NCBI RefSeq assembly: GCF_902499045.1
Contig: NZ_CABVPL010000004.1
Coordinates: 124,001-188,000 of the forward strand
Direction of reading: 5' to 3'
Length of the DNA: 64,000 bases
From: Burkholderia latens
GTDB lineage: Bacteria; Pseudomonadota; Gammaproteobacteria; Burkholderiales; Burkholderiaceae
The translations under genes were made by a program, and so were the position numbers. The stretch's first letter is position 1, and each line of letters starts with the position of its first letter. The notes under the pieces were generated by a model. It saw nothing but the letters and a program-made list of their open reading frames with translations. It made no database searches and was not told the origin of the DNA. This document shows positions 16,439 to 24,481 of the stretch, in pieces.

Positions 16439-17755
16439 TCAGAGCTCGATGCGCGAGAGCTTGCCGAGCAGCACGGAGTACGACAGTGTGCCGACGAGGC
16501 AGATCGCGCCCATCAGGTTCAGCGCCCAGAAGAAGCTACCGGTGTGCTGGGTCACGTAGCCGATCATTAGCGGCGTGGTCACGGCCGCGATATTGGCCGC
16601 GAGGCTCGTGATGCTGCTGGTGAGGCCGACATAACGTTTGGGCGCGATTTCGGACACCGCCGCCCAAGACATCGAGCCGACGCCCTGCGCAAAGAACGCG
16701 ACGGTCAGGATCGAGATTACCAACGCGTTCGAATGCACGAAGTTGACGAGCACGATCGATGCGCCGAGGAAGGTGCCGATCACGAGCGGCGCCTTGCGCG
16801 ATGACGACATCGACACACCGCGCCGGATGCAAAGATCGGACAAATAGCCGGCGATCAGGATGCCCAGCGTGGCGCCGATGAACGGCATCGCCTGGAAGAA
16901 ACCGACCTTGATCATCGACATGTGCCGTTCCTCGAGCAGGTAGGTCATGAACCAGGTCGTGAAGAACACCAGCAGCGTGTTGTTGCAGAACTTGCCGAGA
17001 CAGATCGCGAGGACCTGCCGATAGCCGAGCAGACGCAGCGCCATGCGCCAGTCGAATGGATCGCGCGCGGTCACCACCGGACGACCTTCGGTGATGTAAT
17101 CCAACTCGGCTGCGTTGACGCCGCGATGGCGCGACGGGTCGCGATAAAGCCGATACCAGACGACGCTGAACAGGACGCCGAACGTGCCTGTCGCGAAGAA
17201 CACGGCGCGCCAGCCGAATGCCGACGAGATCCACAGCAGCAGGCCGGTGAAAAGCGGCGTGCCGATGTACTGGCCCATCACGTACACGCTCGTTGCGAAG
17301 CCGCGCTCCTGGACCGGAAACCACATCGTCACCACACGCGCGTTCGACGGGAATGCGGGCGCCTCGAGCGCACCCATCGCAAGCCGCGAGCCGAGCAACA
17401 TGTGGTAGCCATGCGCAAGCCCCTGCGTCAGCGTCGCCAGCGACCAGCCGACGAGCGACAGCGCGTATGCCATGCGCGAGCCCAGCCAATCGGTGAGCAC
17501 GCCCGCCGGCAGTAGCGCCATGGAGTAGGCGAGGCCGAACACGGCGAACAGCTCGCCCATCTGCACGCGCGTGAGCGCGAGATCCTTCGATAGTGCGGGC
17601 GCGACGATGCCGAGCGCCGAGCGGTCGACGTAGTTGAGGATCGTTGCCACGAGCAGCATCGACAGTACGCCGTAACGCACCCTCGAGCGTCTTGCGGCGC
17701 CGGCGTGTGCTTCGAGTCCGCCCATGGCCGAAACCTGCTCTTCTGCGGTTTTCAA
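16439..17755 (-). CDS. MFS transporter, anion:cation symporter family
   Basis: Twelve-helix inner-membrane symporter (438 residues) of the ACS branch that carries sugar acids and other organic anions (ExuT, GudP, DgoT relatives). Family hallmarks are present: ILNYVDRSALGIVAPAL in helix 1, the loop 2-3 motif LTDWLGSR, and MGALEAPAFPSNARVVTMWFP in helices 4-5. It is co-transcribed with the SDR upstream and the VOC and citrate-synthase genes downstream, so it probably brings in the substrate of that unit. Specific substrate unknown, likely a carboxylate. Confidence 0.85.
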   Translation of the reverse strand: MKTAEEQVSAMGGLEAHAGAARRSRVRYGVLSMLLVATILNYVDRSALGIVAPALSKDLALTRVQMGELFAVFGLAYSMALLPAGVLTDWLGSRMAYALSLVGWSLATLTQGLAHGYHMLLGSRLAMGALEAPAFPSNARVVTMWFPVQERGFATSVYVMGQYIGTPLFTGLLLWISSAFGWRAVFFATGTFGVLFSVVWYRLYRDPSRHRGVNAAELDYITEGRPVVTARDPFDWRMALRLLGYRQVLAICLGKFCNNTLLVFFTTWFMTYLLEERHMSMIKVGFFQAMPFIGATLGILIAGYLSDLCIRRGVSMSSSRKAPLVIGTFLGASIVLVNFVHSNALVISILTVAFFAQGVGSMSWAAVSEIAPKRYVGLTSSITSLAANIAAVTTPLMIGYVTQHTGSFFWALNLMGAICLVGTLSYSVLLGKLSRIEL

Positions 17756-17814
17756 TGTCGTCTCCTATTTTTATGGGGGTTGCGCCGGCGCACTTGCCGT
17801 GTGCGCGCGTGCGG

Positions 17815-18573
17815 TCAGCCGCGTCCGACGAAGGGCATCGCGCTCGCCATGATCGTCATGTTCAGAATGTTGGCTTTGAGCGGCAGGTTGGCCATCTGCA
17901 CGATCGCACTCGCGACATGCGCAACGTCGACGCGCGGCTCGGGCGCGATGCGGCCGTCGGCCTGCAGCACGCCCCGGTCCATGCGTTCGGTGAGCGAGGT
18001 CGCGGCGTTGCCGATATCGATCTGGCCGCACGCGATGTTGTACGGCCGGCCATCGATGGCAAGCGAGCGCGTGATGCCGAGGACGGCGTGCTTCGTGGCC
18101 GTGTACGCGATCGTGTTCGGGCGCGGGCTGTGGGCTGAGATCGAGCCGTTGTTGATGATGCGCCCGCCTTGCGGCGTCTGGCGCTTCATCTGGCGCCACG
18201 CGGCGCGTGCGCACAGGAACACTCCGGTCAGGTTGGTCGCGACCACGTCGTTCCAGAATTGCAGCGTGTAATCGTCGATCGGCACGGCGCCGGCGTTGCG
18301 GCCCGCGTTGTTGAACAGCACGTCGAGGCGCCCAAACGTGCGCGCGATCTGTGCGAAGCTCGCGTCGACCGATGCTTCGTCGGACACGTCGGTCGGAATC
18401 GTCGCTGCCACGCCACCGGCACGCTCGATGGTCTCTTGCGTCGCGAGTAGTGGATCGATGCGCCGGCCGAGCAGCGCGACGCTGAAACCTGCTTGCGCGA
18501 GCGCTACTGCAGCGGCCTGTCCGATGCCGGTGCCGGCGCCCGTCACCGCCGCGATTTTTTTTCCTATCTGCAT
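17815..18573 (-). CDS. Short-chain dehydrogenase/reductase
   Basis: Classical SDR (252 residues). Cofactor motif TGAGTGIG at about 12-19, NNAG near 90, catalytic serine in NNGSISAHS and YTATK for Tyr and Lys. ATG 18573 is chosen over GTG 18579 because GAGG is then eight bases away. It is the first gene of the leftward operon and faces a D-2-hydroxyacid dehydrogenase across a divergent promoter with two matching palindromes. It probably oxidises a hydroxy group of the imported acid. The exact substrate cannot be read from the sequence. Confidence 0.87.
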   Translation of the reverse strand: MQIGKKIAAVTGAGTGIGQAAAVALAQAGFSVALLGRRIDPLLATQETIERAGGVAATIPTDVSDEASVDASFAQIARTFGRLDVLFNNAGRNAGAVPIDDYTLQFWNDVVATNLTGVFLCARAAWRQMKRQTPQGGRIINNGSISAHSPRPNTIAYTATKHAVLGITRSLAIDGRPYNIACGQIDIGNAATSLTERMDRGVLQADGRIAPEPRVDVAHVASAIVQMANLPLKANILNMTIMASAMPFVGRG

Positions 18574-18642
18574 TTTCACGACCTCGTGTTCGGTTCGTTG
18601 AGCATGAGAAAAGGATTGCGCGGCGGCGACGCCGCAGCAATC

Positions 18643-18659
18643 TTGATTCGTTCAATCAA
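18643..18659 (+). promoter_or_regulatory. Operator-like site 1, TTGAT-N7-ATCAA
   Basis: Perfect five-base inverted arms TTGAT and ATCAA around seven bases (TCGTTCA), 70 bases upstream of the SDR start. It is followed by a further partial ACATCAA. The same arms and spacing recur at 18807. Confidence 0.6.
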
Positions 18660-18806
18660 CATCAACTGCCCCGTCCTGACGGGCGCAAATCAGGGTTTTC
18701 CTGAGTTCGTGGCGGTGCCGCGCGCGCGCTGCCGCTGCCTCGCACGACGGGGATATGCCCGGAGGCGTTCGGGCCATCCGGCGGCGCGCACGGCCGTGCG
18801 GACATG

Positions 18807-18823
18807 TTGATCGAATCAATCAA
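18807..18823 (+). promoter_or_regulatory. Operator-like site 2, TTGAT-N7-ATCAA
   Basis: Same arms and spacing as site 1 with spacer CGAATCA, 63 bases upstream of the hydroxyacid dehydrogenase start. The two sites read as near mirror images across the divergent promoter, fitting a GntR- or LacI-type dimer that represses both units. Confidence 0.6.
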
Positions 18824-18886
18824 GATTGACCCGCGCCGACCGCGATTCGTAGGCTGTGCTCCGTTATCCGAACCAAGGACGAGACC

Positions 18887-19849
18887 ATGCCTGACAACAA
18901 TCGCACCCAGCTGCTGGTTGCGCGACGCGTTCCCGCTACGGTGGCCGCACGCGCGGCAGCCGAATTCAACGCCTATGTGACGGACGCCGACATGGACGCC
19001 CCGTCCGTCGTCGAGTTCTGCAACCGCTATCAGACGCCGGCGGTGCTGATCGGCAAGAAATCAGGACTGCAGGCCGAGCACATTGCGGCATTGCCGTCGA
19101 GCGTGAAGATCATCGCGAACGCGAGCGCCGGCTACGACCACATGGATGTCGCCGCCGCACGCGCACGCGGAATCGTGGTCAGCAACGCACCCGACGCGCT
19201 GACCGACTGCACGGCCGATTTCACGATGCTGCTGATGCTGGCCGCGTGTCGGCGTGCGTCGGAGTACGAGCGCATCGTGCGGGCCGGATGGGGAAAGTCG
19301 TTCGGCATGACCGACATGCTCGGCACGCGCGTGAACGGCAAGACGCTCGGGATTGTCGGTTTCGGCCGGATCGGCCGTGCAGTCGCGCAGCGTGCGCGCG
19401 GCTTCGGGATGAAGATCGTCTATACCGACCGGCGTCCCGCAGCGCCCGAGATCGAGGCTGGCGCGCGCTATTACGGGGATCTCGACACGCTGCTGCCGCA
19501 GTGCGACGTCCTCACGTTGCATGTGCCCGGCGGCGGCACGCCGTTGATGACACGCCGCGAATTCGGCTTGCTGCATGATGGTGCGGTGTTCGTGAATGCG
19601 GCGCGCGGCAGTCTCGTCGACGAGGATGCGCTGTACGACGCGTTGACCTCGCATCGGCTGTTCGCCGCGGGGCTTGACGTTTATTGGAACGAGCCCAACA
19701 TCGATCCGCGCTTTGCCACACTCGACAATGTGTTTCTGTCGCCGCACATGGCCAGTGCGACCATCGAGACGCGCGACAAGATGGGGCTTACCGCGCTCGA
19801 CAATGTCGCGGCCGTGCTTGACGGGAGGAGAGCGCCGAACGCGCTGTGA
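18887..19849 (+). CDS. D-2-hydroxyacid dehydrogenase (NAD-binding)
   Basis: D-isomer-specific 2-hydroxyacid dehydrogenase (320 residues), reducing or oxidising 2-ketoacids such as glyoxylate, hydroxypyruvate or 2-ketogluconate. NAD-binding GFGRIGRAV near residues 162-170, the catalytic arginine in NAARGSLVDEDAL, the glutamate in NEPN and the histidine in LSPHMASAT are all present. It is divergent from the SDR-MFS operon and shares its operator pattern, so it belongs to the same pathway. No other gene follows in this direction before the pseudogene patch. Confidence 0.88.
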   Translation: MPDNNRTQLLVARRVPATVAARAAAEFNAYVTDADMDAPSVVEFCNRYQTPAVLIGKKSGLQAEHIAALPSSVKIIANASAGYDHMDVAAARARGIVVSNAPDALTDCTADFTMLLMLAACRRASEYERIVRAGWGKSFGMTDMLGTRVNGKTLGIVGFGRIGRAVAQRARGFGMKIVYTDRRPAAPEIEAGARYYGDLDTLLPQCDVLTLHVPGGGTPLMTRREFGLLHDGAVFVNAARGSLVDEDALYDALTSHRLFAAGLDVYWNEPNIDPRFATLDNVFLSPHMASATIETRDKMGLTALDNVAAVLDGRRAPNAL

Positions 19850-19919
19850 GGACGGCGGCCGCGTGCGCTGGTCCATGCCGGGGTATCCGATCGCGGGAGC
19901 CCTGGCAGTCGGCGCGTCG

Positions 19920-20042
19920 TTACTTCAACAACCCGTGCGCTATCAGCACCTCGTGCGCGGCCCTGAACGGGCGGAGGCCATGCGGAATACCCGAATAAGC
20001 AGCCAGATGCACCAGCGTCGCTTTTGTCTCGTCAAGGGACGA
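19920..20042 (-). pseudogene. Carboxymuconolactone-decarboxylase-like C-terminal fragment
   Basis: On the minus strand, ending at a TAA (19920-19922), about 40 codons read DETKATLVHLAAYSGIPHGLRPFRAAHEVL and a final GLLK. This is the typical C-terminal helix pattern of CMD/AhpD-fold proteins. The N-terminal two thirds, including the region before the conserved helix, are missing, so it cannot be functional. Confidence 0.62.
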
Positions 20043-20050
20043 CGGACGCC

Positions 20051-20200
20051 CTGGCCGGTCAGCGCGGCGACATCGTCAGATGTGAAGAAGCGCCCGATCA
20101 GCGGCAGGCGGGGAGACATTGCCGTGTGCGGCGGACTACGCTGGACCGGCGTGTCGGTCGCGTCGGGCGCGACGACATTGACGGTGATGCCTCTCGGCTT
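20051..20200 (-). pseudogene. Short-chain dehydrogenase C-terminal fragment
   Basis: About 50 codons on the minus strand read KPRGITVNVVAPDATDTP, then PRLPLIGRFFTSDDVAALTGQ. This is the part of an SDR after the active-site helix. The cofactor domain and catalytic Tyr-Lys are absent. It is in a different frame from the CMD-like fragment just downstream, which suggests two neighbouring genes joined by deletion. Confidence 0.62.
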
Positions 20201-20423
20201 CGGTGCACTTGCCGCGTTGTCCGTCGACCTGCTTGCGCTCGGCATCGGTGTCTCGCTCGACTATGCGGTGACCCCAAATACGACTTGTCGCCGCGCCTGA
20301 TGAACGTGGTGCTGCCGATCCCGGGCAAGCGCGACAGCGATTCGTGCTATGCAGAGGTGCCGTTGACCGCCCGGGTGCTAGGCGGTCGCCGCGCGTGACC
20401 GGCCCATCTTATCCTGGGCACCG

Positions 20424-21674
20424 CTACCGATCTCCTGCGGTCGCCACCAGCGATTTCAGCTTCACGTCGACGTTTGCAATCGCCGCCGGCGTCACGTCGA
20501 TTCCGTGTTCGACCAGCATTCTTGCCACGCGCATCTCCTTCACGAATCCCGCTGCGCGGCCGAAGCCGCTCGCGGCGACGAGCCGCGCACCTGCATCGAA
20601 ATGGAAATGGATCTCCGCGTCGTCGCCGAGCACACGCGCGACCGTCCGCACGCCAAGTGCCGGTTCTCCGGCCACCTGCAGTTGCGCGTCGTATTGATCG
20701 GACCAGAACCACAGCATCTCGCGATACGGTTCGTCGGCGCCGAGCATGTTGCGTGCGGCGACGCGCGCCTGCGTTTCAGCGCCGTGCCAGGTTTCCTGAC
20801 GCACGAGCCGCCCTGACGCCCTGCTCGGGAACACCGCGACATCGCCGGCTGCATAGATGCCGCGCGCCGACGTCTCGAGCCGCGCGTTCACGACGATCCC
20901 GCGTTCGACGACGAGGCCCGCGTCGCGCGCAAGTTCGTCGGCCGGTTCGATCCCGATGCCGGCCACCACCGTGTCGGCGATCAGCGTGTCGCCGTCGTCG
21001 AGCACGACGGCCAGCGCGCCGTCCGGCCTGCGCTCGATCGCGACGGGCCGGCGGTTCAGGCCGATCGCGACGCCTCGCGCCACATGCAGCGCATGCACGC
21101 GTGCCGCGATCGGCTCCGGCACGGCGCGCCCGAGCAGGCGCGATGCTGCATCGAGCACGGTCACGCGGCAGCCGCGCGAGCGTGCCGACGCCGCCACTTC
21201 GAGACCGATGAAGCCGCCGCCGATCAGCACGACGCGCGCACCGGGCACGAGCCGCGCGCCGAGCGCCGCCGCGTCGTCGAGCGTGCGCAATACGAATACG
21301 CCGTCCAGTTCCGCGCCCGGAATCGCGAGGCGGCGCGCGCGAGCGCCGGTCGCGAGCAGCAGCGCGTCGTAGTCGAAGCGGCGGCCGCCCGACACATGCA
21401 GCACGCGCGCCGCCGGATCGATCCGCTCGACCGTCGCGACGATCGGCTCGATGCCGTCGGCGCGCCACGCATCCGGATCGCGCAGCCCGCATTGCGCGGC
21501 GCTGCGCTCGCCGGTCAGCACACCCTTCGACAACGGCGGCCGCTCGTACGGCAAGTGCGCCTCCGCGCCGATCAGCACGATGCGCCCGCGCCAGCCGCAC
21601 TCGCGCAGCACCTGCGCCGCCCGGCCGCCCGCATGGCCCGCGCCGACGATCGCCATCACCCGCTCGTTCGCCAT
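20424..21674 (-). CDS. Ferredoxin reductase of the Rieske-oxygenase type (MocF-like)
   Basis: FAD/NAD-dependent ferredoxin reductase (416 residues) supplying electrons to the Rieske ferredoxin encoded just upstream. FAD site VGAGHAGGRAAQVLRE at the N-terminus, YERPPLSKGVL, NAD site LIGGGFIGLEVAASA near 150, GIGIEPADELARDAGL and IYAAGDVAVF are all present, as in BphA4/rubredoxin reductases. Its stop-to-start gap to the ferredoxin is only four bases. With the next two genes it forms a three-part oxygenase system arranged as mocD-mocE-mocF in rhizopine degraders. Physiological substrate of the system is inferred only. Confidence 0.85.
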   Translation of the reverse strand: MANERVMAIVGAGHAGGRAAQVLRECGWRGRIVLIGAEAHLPYERPPLSKGVLTGERSAAQCGLRDPDAWRADGIEPIVATVERIDPAARVLHVSGGRRFDYDALLLATGARARRLAIPGAELDGVFVLRTLDDAAALGARLVPGARVVLIGGGFIGLEVAASARSRGCRVTVLDAASRLLGRAVPEPIAARVHALHVARGVAIGLNRRPVAIERRPDGALAVVLDDGDTLIADTVVAGIGIEPADELARDAGLVVERGIVVNARLETSARGIYAAGDVAVFPSRASGRLVRQETWHGAETQARVAARNMLGADEPYREMLWFWSDQYDAQLQVAGEPALGVRTVARVLGDDAEIHFHFDAGARLVAASGFGRAAGFVKEMRVARMLVEHGIDVTPAAIANVDVKLKSLVATAGDR

Positions 21675-21678
21675 CGCG

Positions 21679-21987
21679 TCACACCTCGATCAGGATGCGG
21701 CCGTCCTCGACCTTCGCGCGGTAGGTGCGCAGCTTTTCGCACGCGGGCGCCGACAGCGCCCGGCCGTCGCGCACGTCGAAGCGCCCGTTGTGCTTCGGGC
21801 ATTCGATCACGTGATCGATCACGAGACCGTCCGCGAGATGCACGTGCTCGTGCGTGCACAGCCCGTCGCTCGCATAGACGTTTCCGTCGATCCGGTAGAT
21901 CGCGTACGTGCGGCCGTCGTGGTCGAAGCGCGCGACGTCTTCGTCGTCGATGTCGTCGAGGGCGCCGGTGTCGATCCATTGCGTCAT
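21679..21987 (-). CDS. mocE: Rieske [2Fe-2S] ferredoxin, MocE-like
   Basis: Small Rieske ferredoxin (102 residues). Cluster ligands are C44 and H46 in CTHEHVHL and C63 and H66 in CPKHNGRF. The spacing and the DVARFDHDGRTYAIYRIDGNVYASDGLCTHEH lead resemble MocE of rhizopine catabolism and other oxygenase ferredoxins. It passes electrons from the reductase at 20424 to the membrane oxygenase encoded 36 bases upstream. The gene is in the middle of a three-gene leftward operon. Confidence 0.85.
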   Translation of the reverse strand: MTQWIDTGALDDIDDEDVARFDHDGRTYAIYRIDGNVYASDGLCTHEHVHLADGLVIDHVIECPKHNGRFDVRDGRALSAPACEKLRTYRAKVEDGRILIEV

Positions 21988-22023
21988 GATGTGTGTCTCC
22001 TGGGTTGGAATACGGGTGGCCGG

Positions 22024-23109
22024 TCACGCCCGCACCGCGTCCGGCACCGGCCGCACGACGAAATGGGACGGATCGCGCGTCTGCCGGACGAGCGCCGGCA
22101 CGATCTCCGCGTATGCGGCCAGCGTGCTGCGGTACGGCGGCGGCATGTCGGCCTCCACGGCTTCGTGCAGTTTCGGCAGCGCGTGGAACGGCACCATCGG
22201 GAACATGTGGTGTTCGACGTGATAGTTCATGTTCCAGTACAGGAAGCGGAACACCGCATTCATCCTCACGGTCCGGCAGTTGCGCCGGTGATCGAGCACG
22301 TTCTCCGGCATGCCGGCGTGCTGCGTGAGGCCGAAGTACAGGTACAGCCACGCGCCGTAGAGGCTCGGCAGCCCGATGTACAGCAGCGGCAGGATCGTGT
22401 GCCAGTACAACGATGCGCCGATCACGATCGCATAAACGCTCAGATGAACGCGCGCCTCGCGCACGGCCTTCGGCCACTCCGACTCGGGCACGTAGGTGCG
22501 CTCCTCGTCGTCGAGCCGGCCCGCGCACGCCAGCACGACCATCTTGCGCAGCTCGCTCGCCACATGCTTGAGCGCAACCACGTTCAGCGCGAGCCCGAGC
22601 CAGTCGGTCGGCTTCGGTGCGGCGATTTCCGGATCGCGCCCGACGACCAGCGTGTCGGTGTGGTGCCGCGCATGGCTCCAGCGCCATACCGTCGCGCGGC
22701 GGAACACCTGGAACGACGCGATCTGGTACAGCACGTCGTTCATCCAGCGCGTGCGGAACGCGGTGCCGTGTCCGCACTCGTGCCAGCGCGAGTCCGCCGG
22801 GCTGCAGTAGAGCGTGCCGTACACGAAGAACGCGGGGATCGCCCACGCGGAATGCGCGCGCCAGGCGAGCCACGCGAGCACGCCGCTCGCGACGATCGCC
22901 GCGTACCAGATCAGCGTGTCGCGGATCGCACGCGCATCGTCGCGCTGCATCAGCTGCTTCATCAGCGGCCGCGGCACCGGGCACCGGTACCACTCGGCGT
23001 TGACGAGGCCCGCGGCCCGCGCACGCTCGGCGGCGCCGCCGATCATTCGGTATTCCTGACGGCGCGCCGCCGCGTTGCGGTCGTGCGCCTGGTCGTCCGT
23101 ATGGGTCAC
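22024..23109 (-). CDS. mocD: Membrane di-iron oxygenase of the fatty acid desaturase fold, MocD-like
   Basis: Integral-membrane desaturase-type oxygenase (361 residues). The three histidine boxes are intact: HECGHG (H110, H114), HARHHTDT (H146, H149, H150) and HVEHHMFP (H297, H300, H301), with extra conserved histidines in TQHAG and LDHRR. Hydrophobic segments near 65-105 and 222-262 cross the membrane. Beside a MocE-type ferredoxin and a reductase it matches the rhizopine O-demethylase arrangement, while lipid desaturases rarely have their own Rieske ferredoxin. First gene of the operon, divergent from the LacI gene, with a shared operator site between them. Confidence 0.83.
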   Translation of the reverse strand: MTHTDDQAHDRNAAARRQEYRMIGGAAERARAAGLVNAEWYRCPVPRPLMKQLMQRDDARAIRDTLIWYAAIVASGVLAWLAWRAHSAWAIPAFFVYGTLYCSPADSRWHECGHGTAFRTRWMNDVLYQIASFQVFRRATVWRWSHARHHTDTLVVGRDPEIAAPKPTDWLGLALNVVALKHVASELRKMVVLACAGRLDDEERTYVPESEWPKAVREARVHLSVYAIVIGASLYWHTILPLLYIGLPSLYGAWLYLYFGLTQHAGMPENVLDHRRNCRTVRMNAVFRFLYWNMNYHVEHHMFPMVPFHALPKLHEAVEADMPPPYRSTLAAYAEIVPALVRQTRDPSHFVVRPVPDAVRA

Positions 23110-23204
23110 GCGTGTCTCCTGGTTGTTCGTTTGCGGGAAGCGCGGCGAACGCTTCGCATGCGTTCGAAATTAGGCGACGGCCATGACCCGCTCAATCGAA
23201 ACGT

Positions 23205-23220
23205 TGACGAAATTTCGCCA
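23205..23220 (+). promoter_or_regulatory. LacI-type operator in the moc divergent promoter
   Basis: Near-perfect palindrome TGACGAAATTTCGCCA (seven of eight pairs) about 65 bases before the LacI start and 96 before the mocD-like start. Its left half and flank (AAACGTTGACGAAA) recur in reverse orientation at 24411-24424. LacI-family dimers bind such even palindromes. Confidence 0.6.
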
Positions 23221-23284
23221 TCGCTTTAGCGTTCCGGACAGCGCCACACCCCGCAGGCGACGACAGACAAACACGGAGACGACC

Positions 23285-24349
23285 ATGGCCGACCCCACCG
23301 GTCCGCGCTGGCGCAAGCGCACCGCGCGCTTCGACGAGATCGCTGCGCTCGCCGGGGTCAGCACGACCACCGTCGACCGCGTGCTGAACGAGCGCGGCAG
23401 CGTGTCCGCGCAGGCGCGCGAGCGCGTGGTCGCGGCCGCGCGCCAGCTCGGCGTGCCGCGCCAGTTGCCCGACACGCGGCACGGGCTGCTTCACGTCGAC
23501 GTGCTGCTGCCCGACACCGACGCGCCGTTCTTCCGGCGGCTGCAGCTGGCGGTGCAACGCTCGCTGCAGATGCTCGACCGGCGCGTGGTCGTGCACCGGA
23601 CCATCCTGCCCGCCGCGGACGACGAGCGCGCGGCCGCGCTGATCGAACGGCCCGCGTACCGGCGCGCGGCACTGATCGTCACCGCGCGCGACACGCCGCG
23701 CGTGCGCGACGCGCTGGCCGGCGCGATCGCGCGCGGCGAGACCGTCGTCACGATGGTCACCGACATCGGCGGCGTCGACCGCGTGCACTACGCGGGCATC
23801 GACAATTACCGCGCCGGACGCACGGCCGGCTACTACATCGGCCGCCTCGCGGCGCGCCCCGGCCGCGTGCTGCTGCTGGGCGGGCGCATGGGCTACCGCG
23901 CGCACGCCGACCGGATGGCCGGCTGCATCGACCAGTTGCGGGAAGCATTTCCCGATCTCCGCTGCGACGACGCACCGATCGAAACGCTCGACCAGGACGA
24001 TCGCTGCTACCGCGCGGTGACGAACGCGCTGCACGCGCCCGACGACATCGTCGGGATCTACAACAGCGGCGCCGGCTCGGCCGGCATCGAGGCCGCGCTG
24101 CGCAAGGCGGGCGCGGCCGGGCGTGTCGTCTGGATCGGGCACGAGATGATCGACCTGCACCGCGCCTACATCGAAGCCGGCTCGATGGACATCGCGATCG
24201 ACCAGGATCCGGACGGCCAGGCGATTTCCGCGCTGCAGCACGTATTGCACGCGTGCGGCATCGTCGAACAGCCGCCGCCGGGCGACCCGGTCGAATTCCG
24301 CGTGTTCTGCTCGGCCAACGTGCGCACCAGCGCGTACCTGCCGGCCTGA
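23285..24349 (+). CDS. LacI-family regulator of the moc-like cluster
   Basis: Transcription factor of 354 residues. HTH near residues 14-35 (FDEIAALAGVSTTTVDRVLNERGSVSAQAR) and a periplasmic-binding-protein-like sensor domain (LHVDVLLPDTDAPFFRRLQLAVQ, later AGIDNYRAGRTAGYYIGRLAA). ATG 23285 with GGAG nine bases upstream is preferred over 23183. It stands between the oxygenase operon and the inositol-type genes, and both flanking promoters carry the same operator sequence, so it likely represses both and itself. The inducer is probably the substrate cyclitol or its ketone. Confidence 0.88.
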   Translation: MADPTGPRWRKRTARFDEIAALAGVSTTTVDRVLNERGSVSAQARERVVAAARQLGVPRQLPDTRHGLLHVDVLLPDTDAPFFRRLQLAVQRSLQMLDRRVVVHRTILPAADDERAAALIERPAYRRAALIVTARDTPRVRDALAGAIARGETVVTMVTDIGGVDRVHYAGIDNYRAGRTAGYYIGRLAARPGRVLLLGGRMGYRAHADRMAGCIDQLREAFPDLRCDDAPIETLDQDDRCYRAVTNALHAPDDIVGIYNSGAGSAGIEAALRKAGAAGRVVWIGHEMIDLHRAYIEAGSMDIAIDQDPDGQAISALQHVLHACGIVEQPPPGDPVEFRVFCSANVRTSAYLPA

Positions 24350-24402
24350 CGCCCGCCGCGCATCGCGCGGACGCGCGCCGCAAAAAAAATCGACCGCCGC
24401 AT

Positions 24403-24424
24403 GGGCGATTTTTCGTCAACGTTT
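24403..24424 (+). promoter_or_regulatory. Second moc operator copy upstream of the TIM-barrel gene
   Basis: Contains TTTCGTCAACGTTT, the exact reverse complement of the 14 bases AAACGTTGACGAAA at 23199-23212, and matches the palindrome consensus at 13 of 16 positions. It ends about 57 bases before the start of the next gene. Confidence 0.58.
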
Positions 24425-24481
24425 GTCATGCAGGCCGCGCCGCACGCTCGTACATTTGGCAGCCATCCAGAACAGGAACGG

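Larger units (their letters stand above)
18574..18886. promoter_or_regulatory. Divergent promoter region of SDR and hydroxyacid dehydrogenase
   Basis: This 313-base region separates two divergent genes and must hold both promoters. It carries two copies of the same palindromic pattern (18643-18659 and 18807-18823), one near each gene, arranged symmetrically. No regulator gene is adjacent, so the cognate factor is encoded elsewhere. Confidence 0.6.
19850..20423. other. Remnant-filled intergenic region
   Basis: No intact gene is present in these 574 bases. They hold two truncated coding fragments on the minus strand (listed separately) that abut at about 20042-20051. At 20270-20400 the plus strand has a short open stretch with no recognised family. 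The pattern is that of a deletion scar. Confidence 0.55.

Noticed and set aside
21451-23229. 592-codon plus-strand frame opposite the moc-like operon
   Set aside because: It covers three genes with intact catalytic motifs on the minus strand and has no recognisable domain.
24350-24400. Terminator before the A run at 24381-24388
   Set aside because: The A run would serve the minus strand, where no gene ends here; the adjacent GC-rich stems are irregular.
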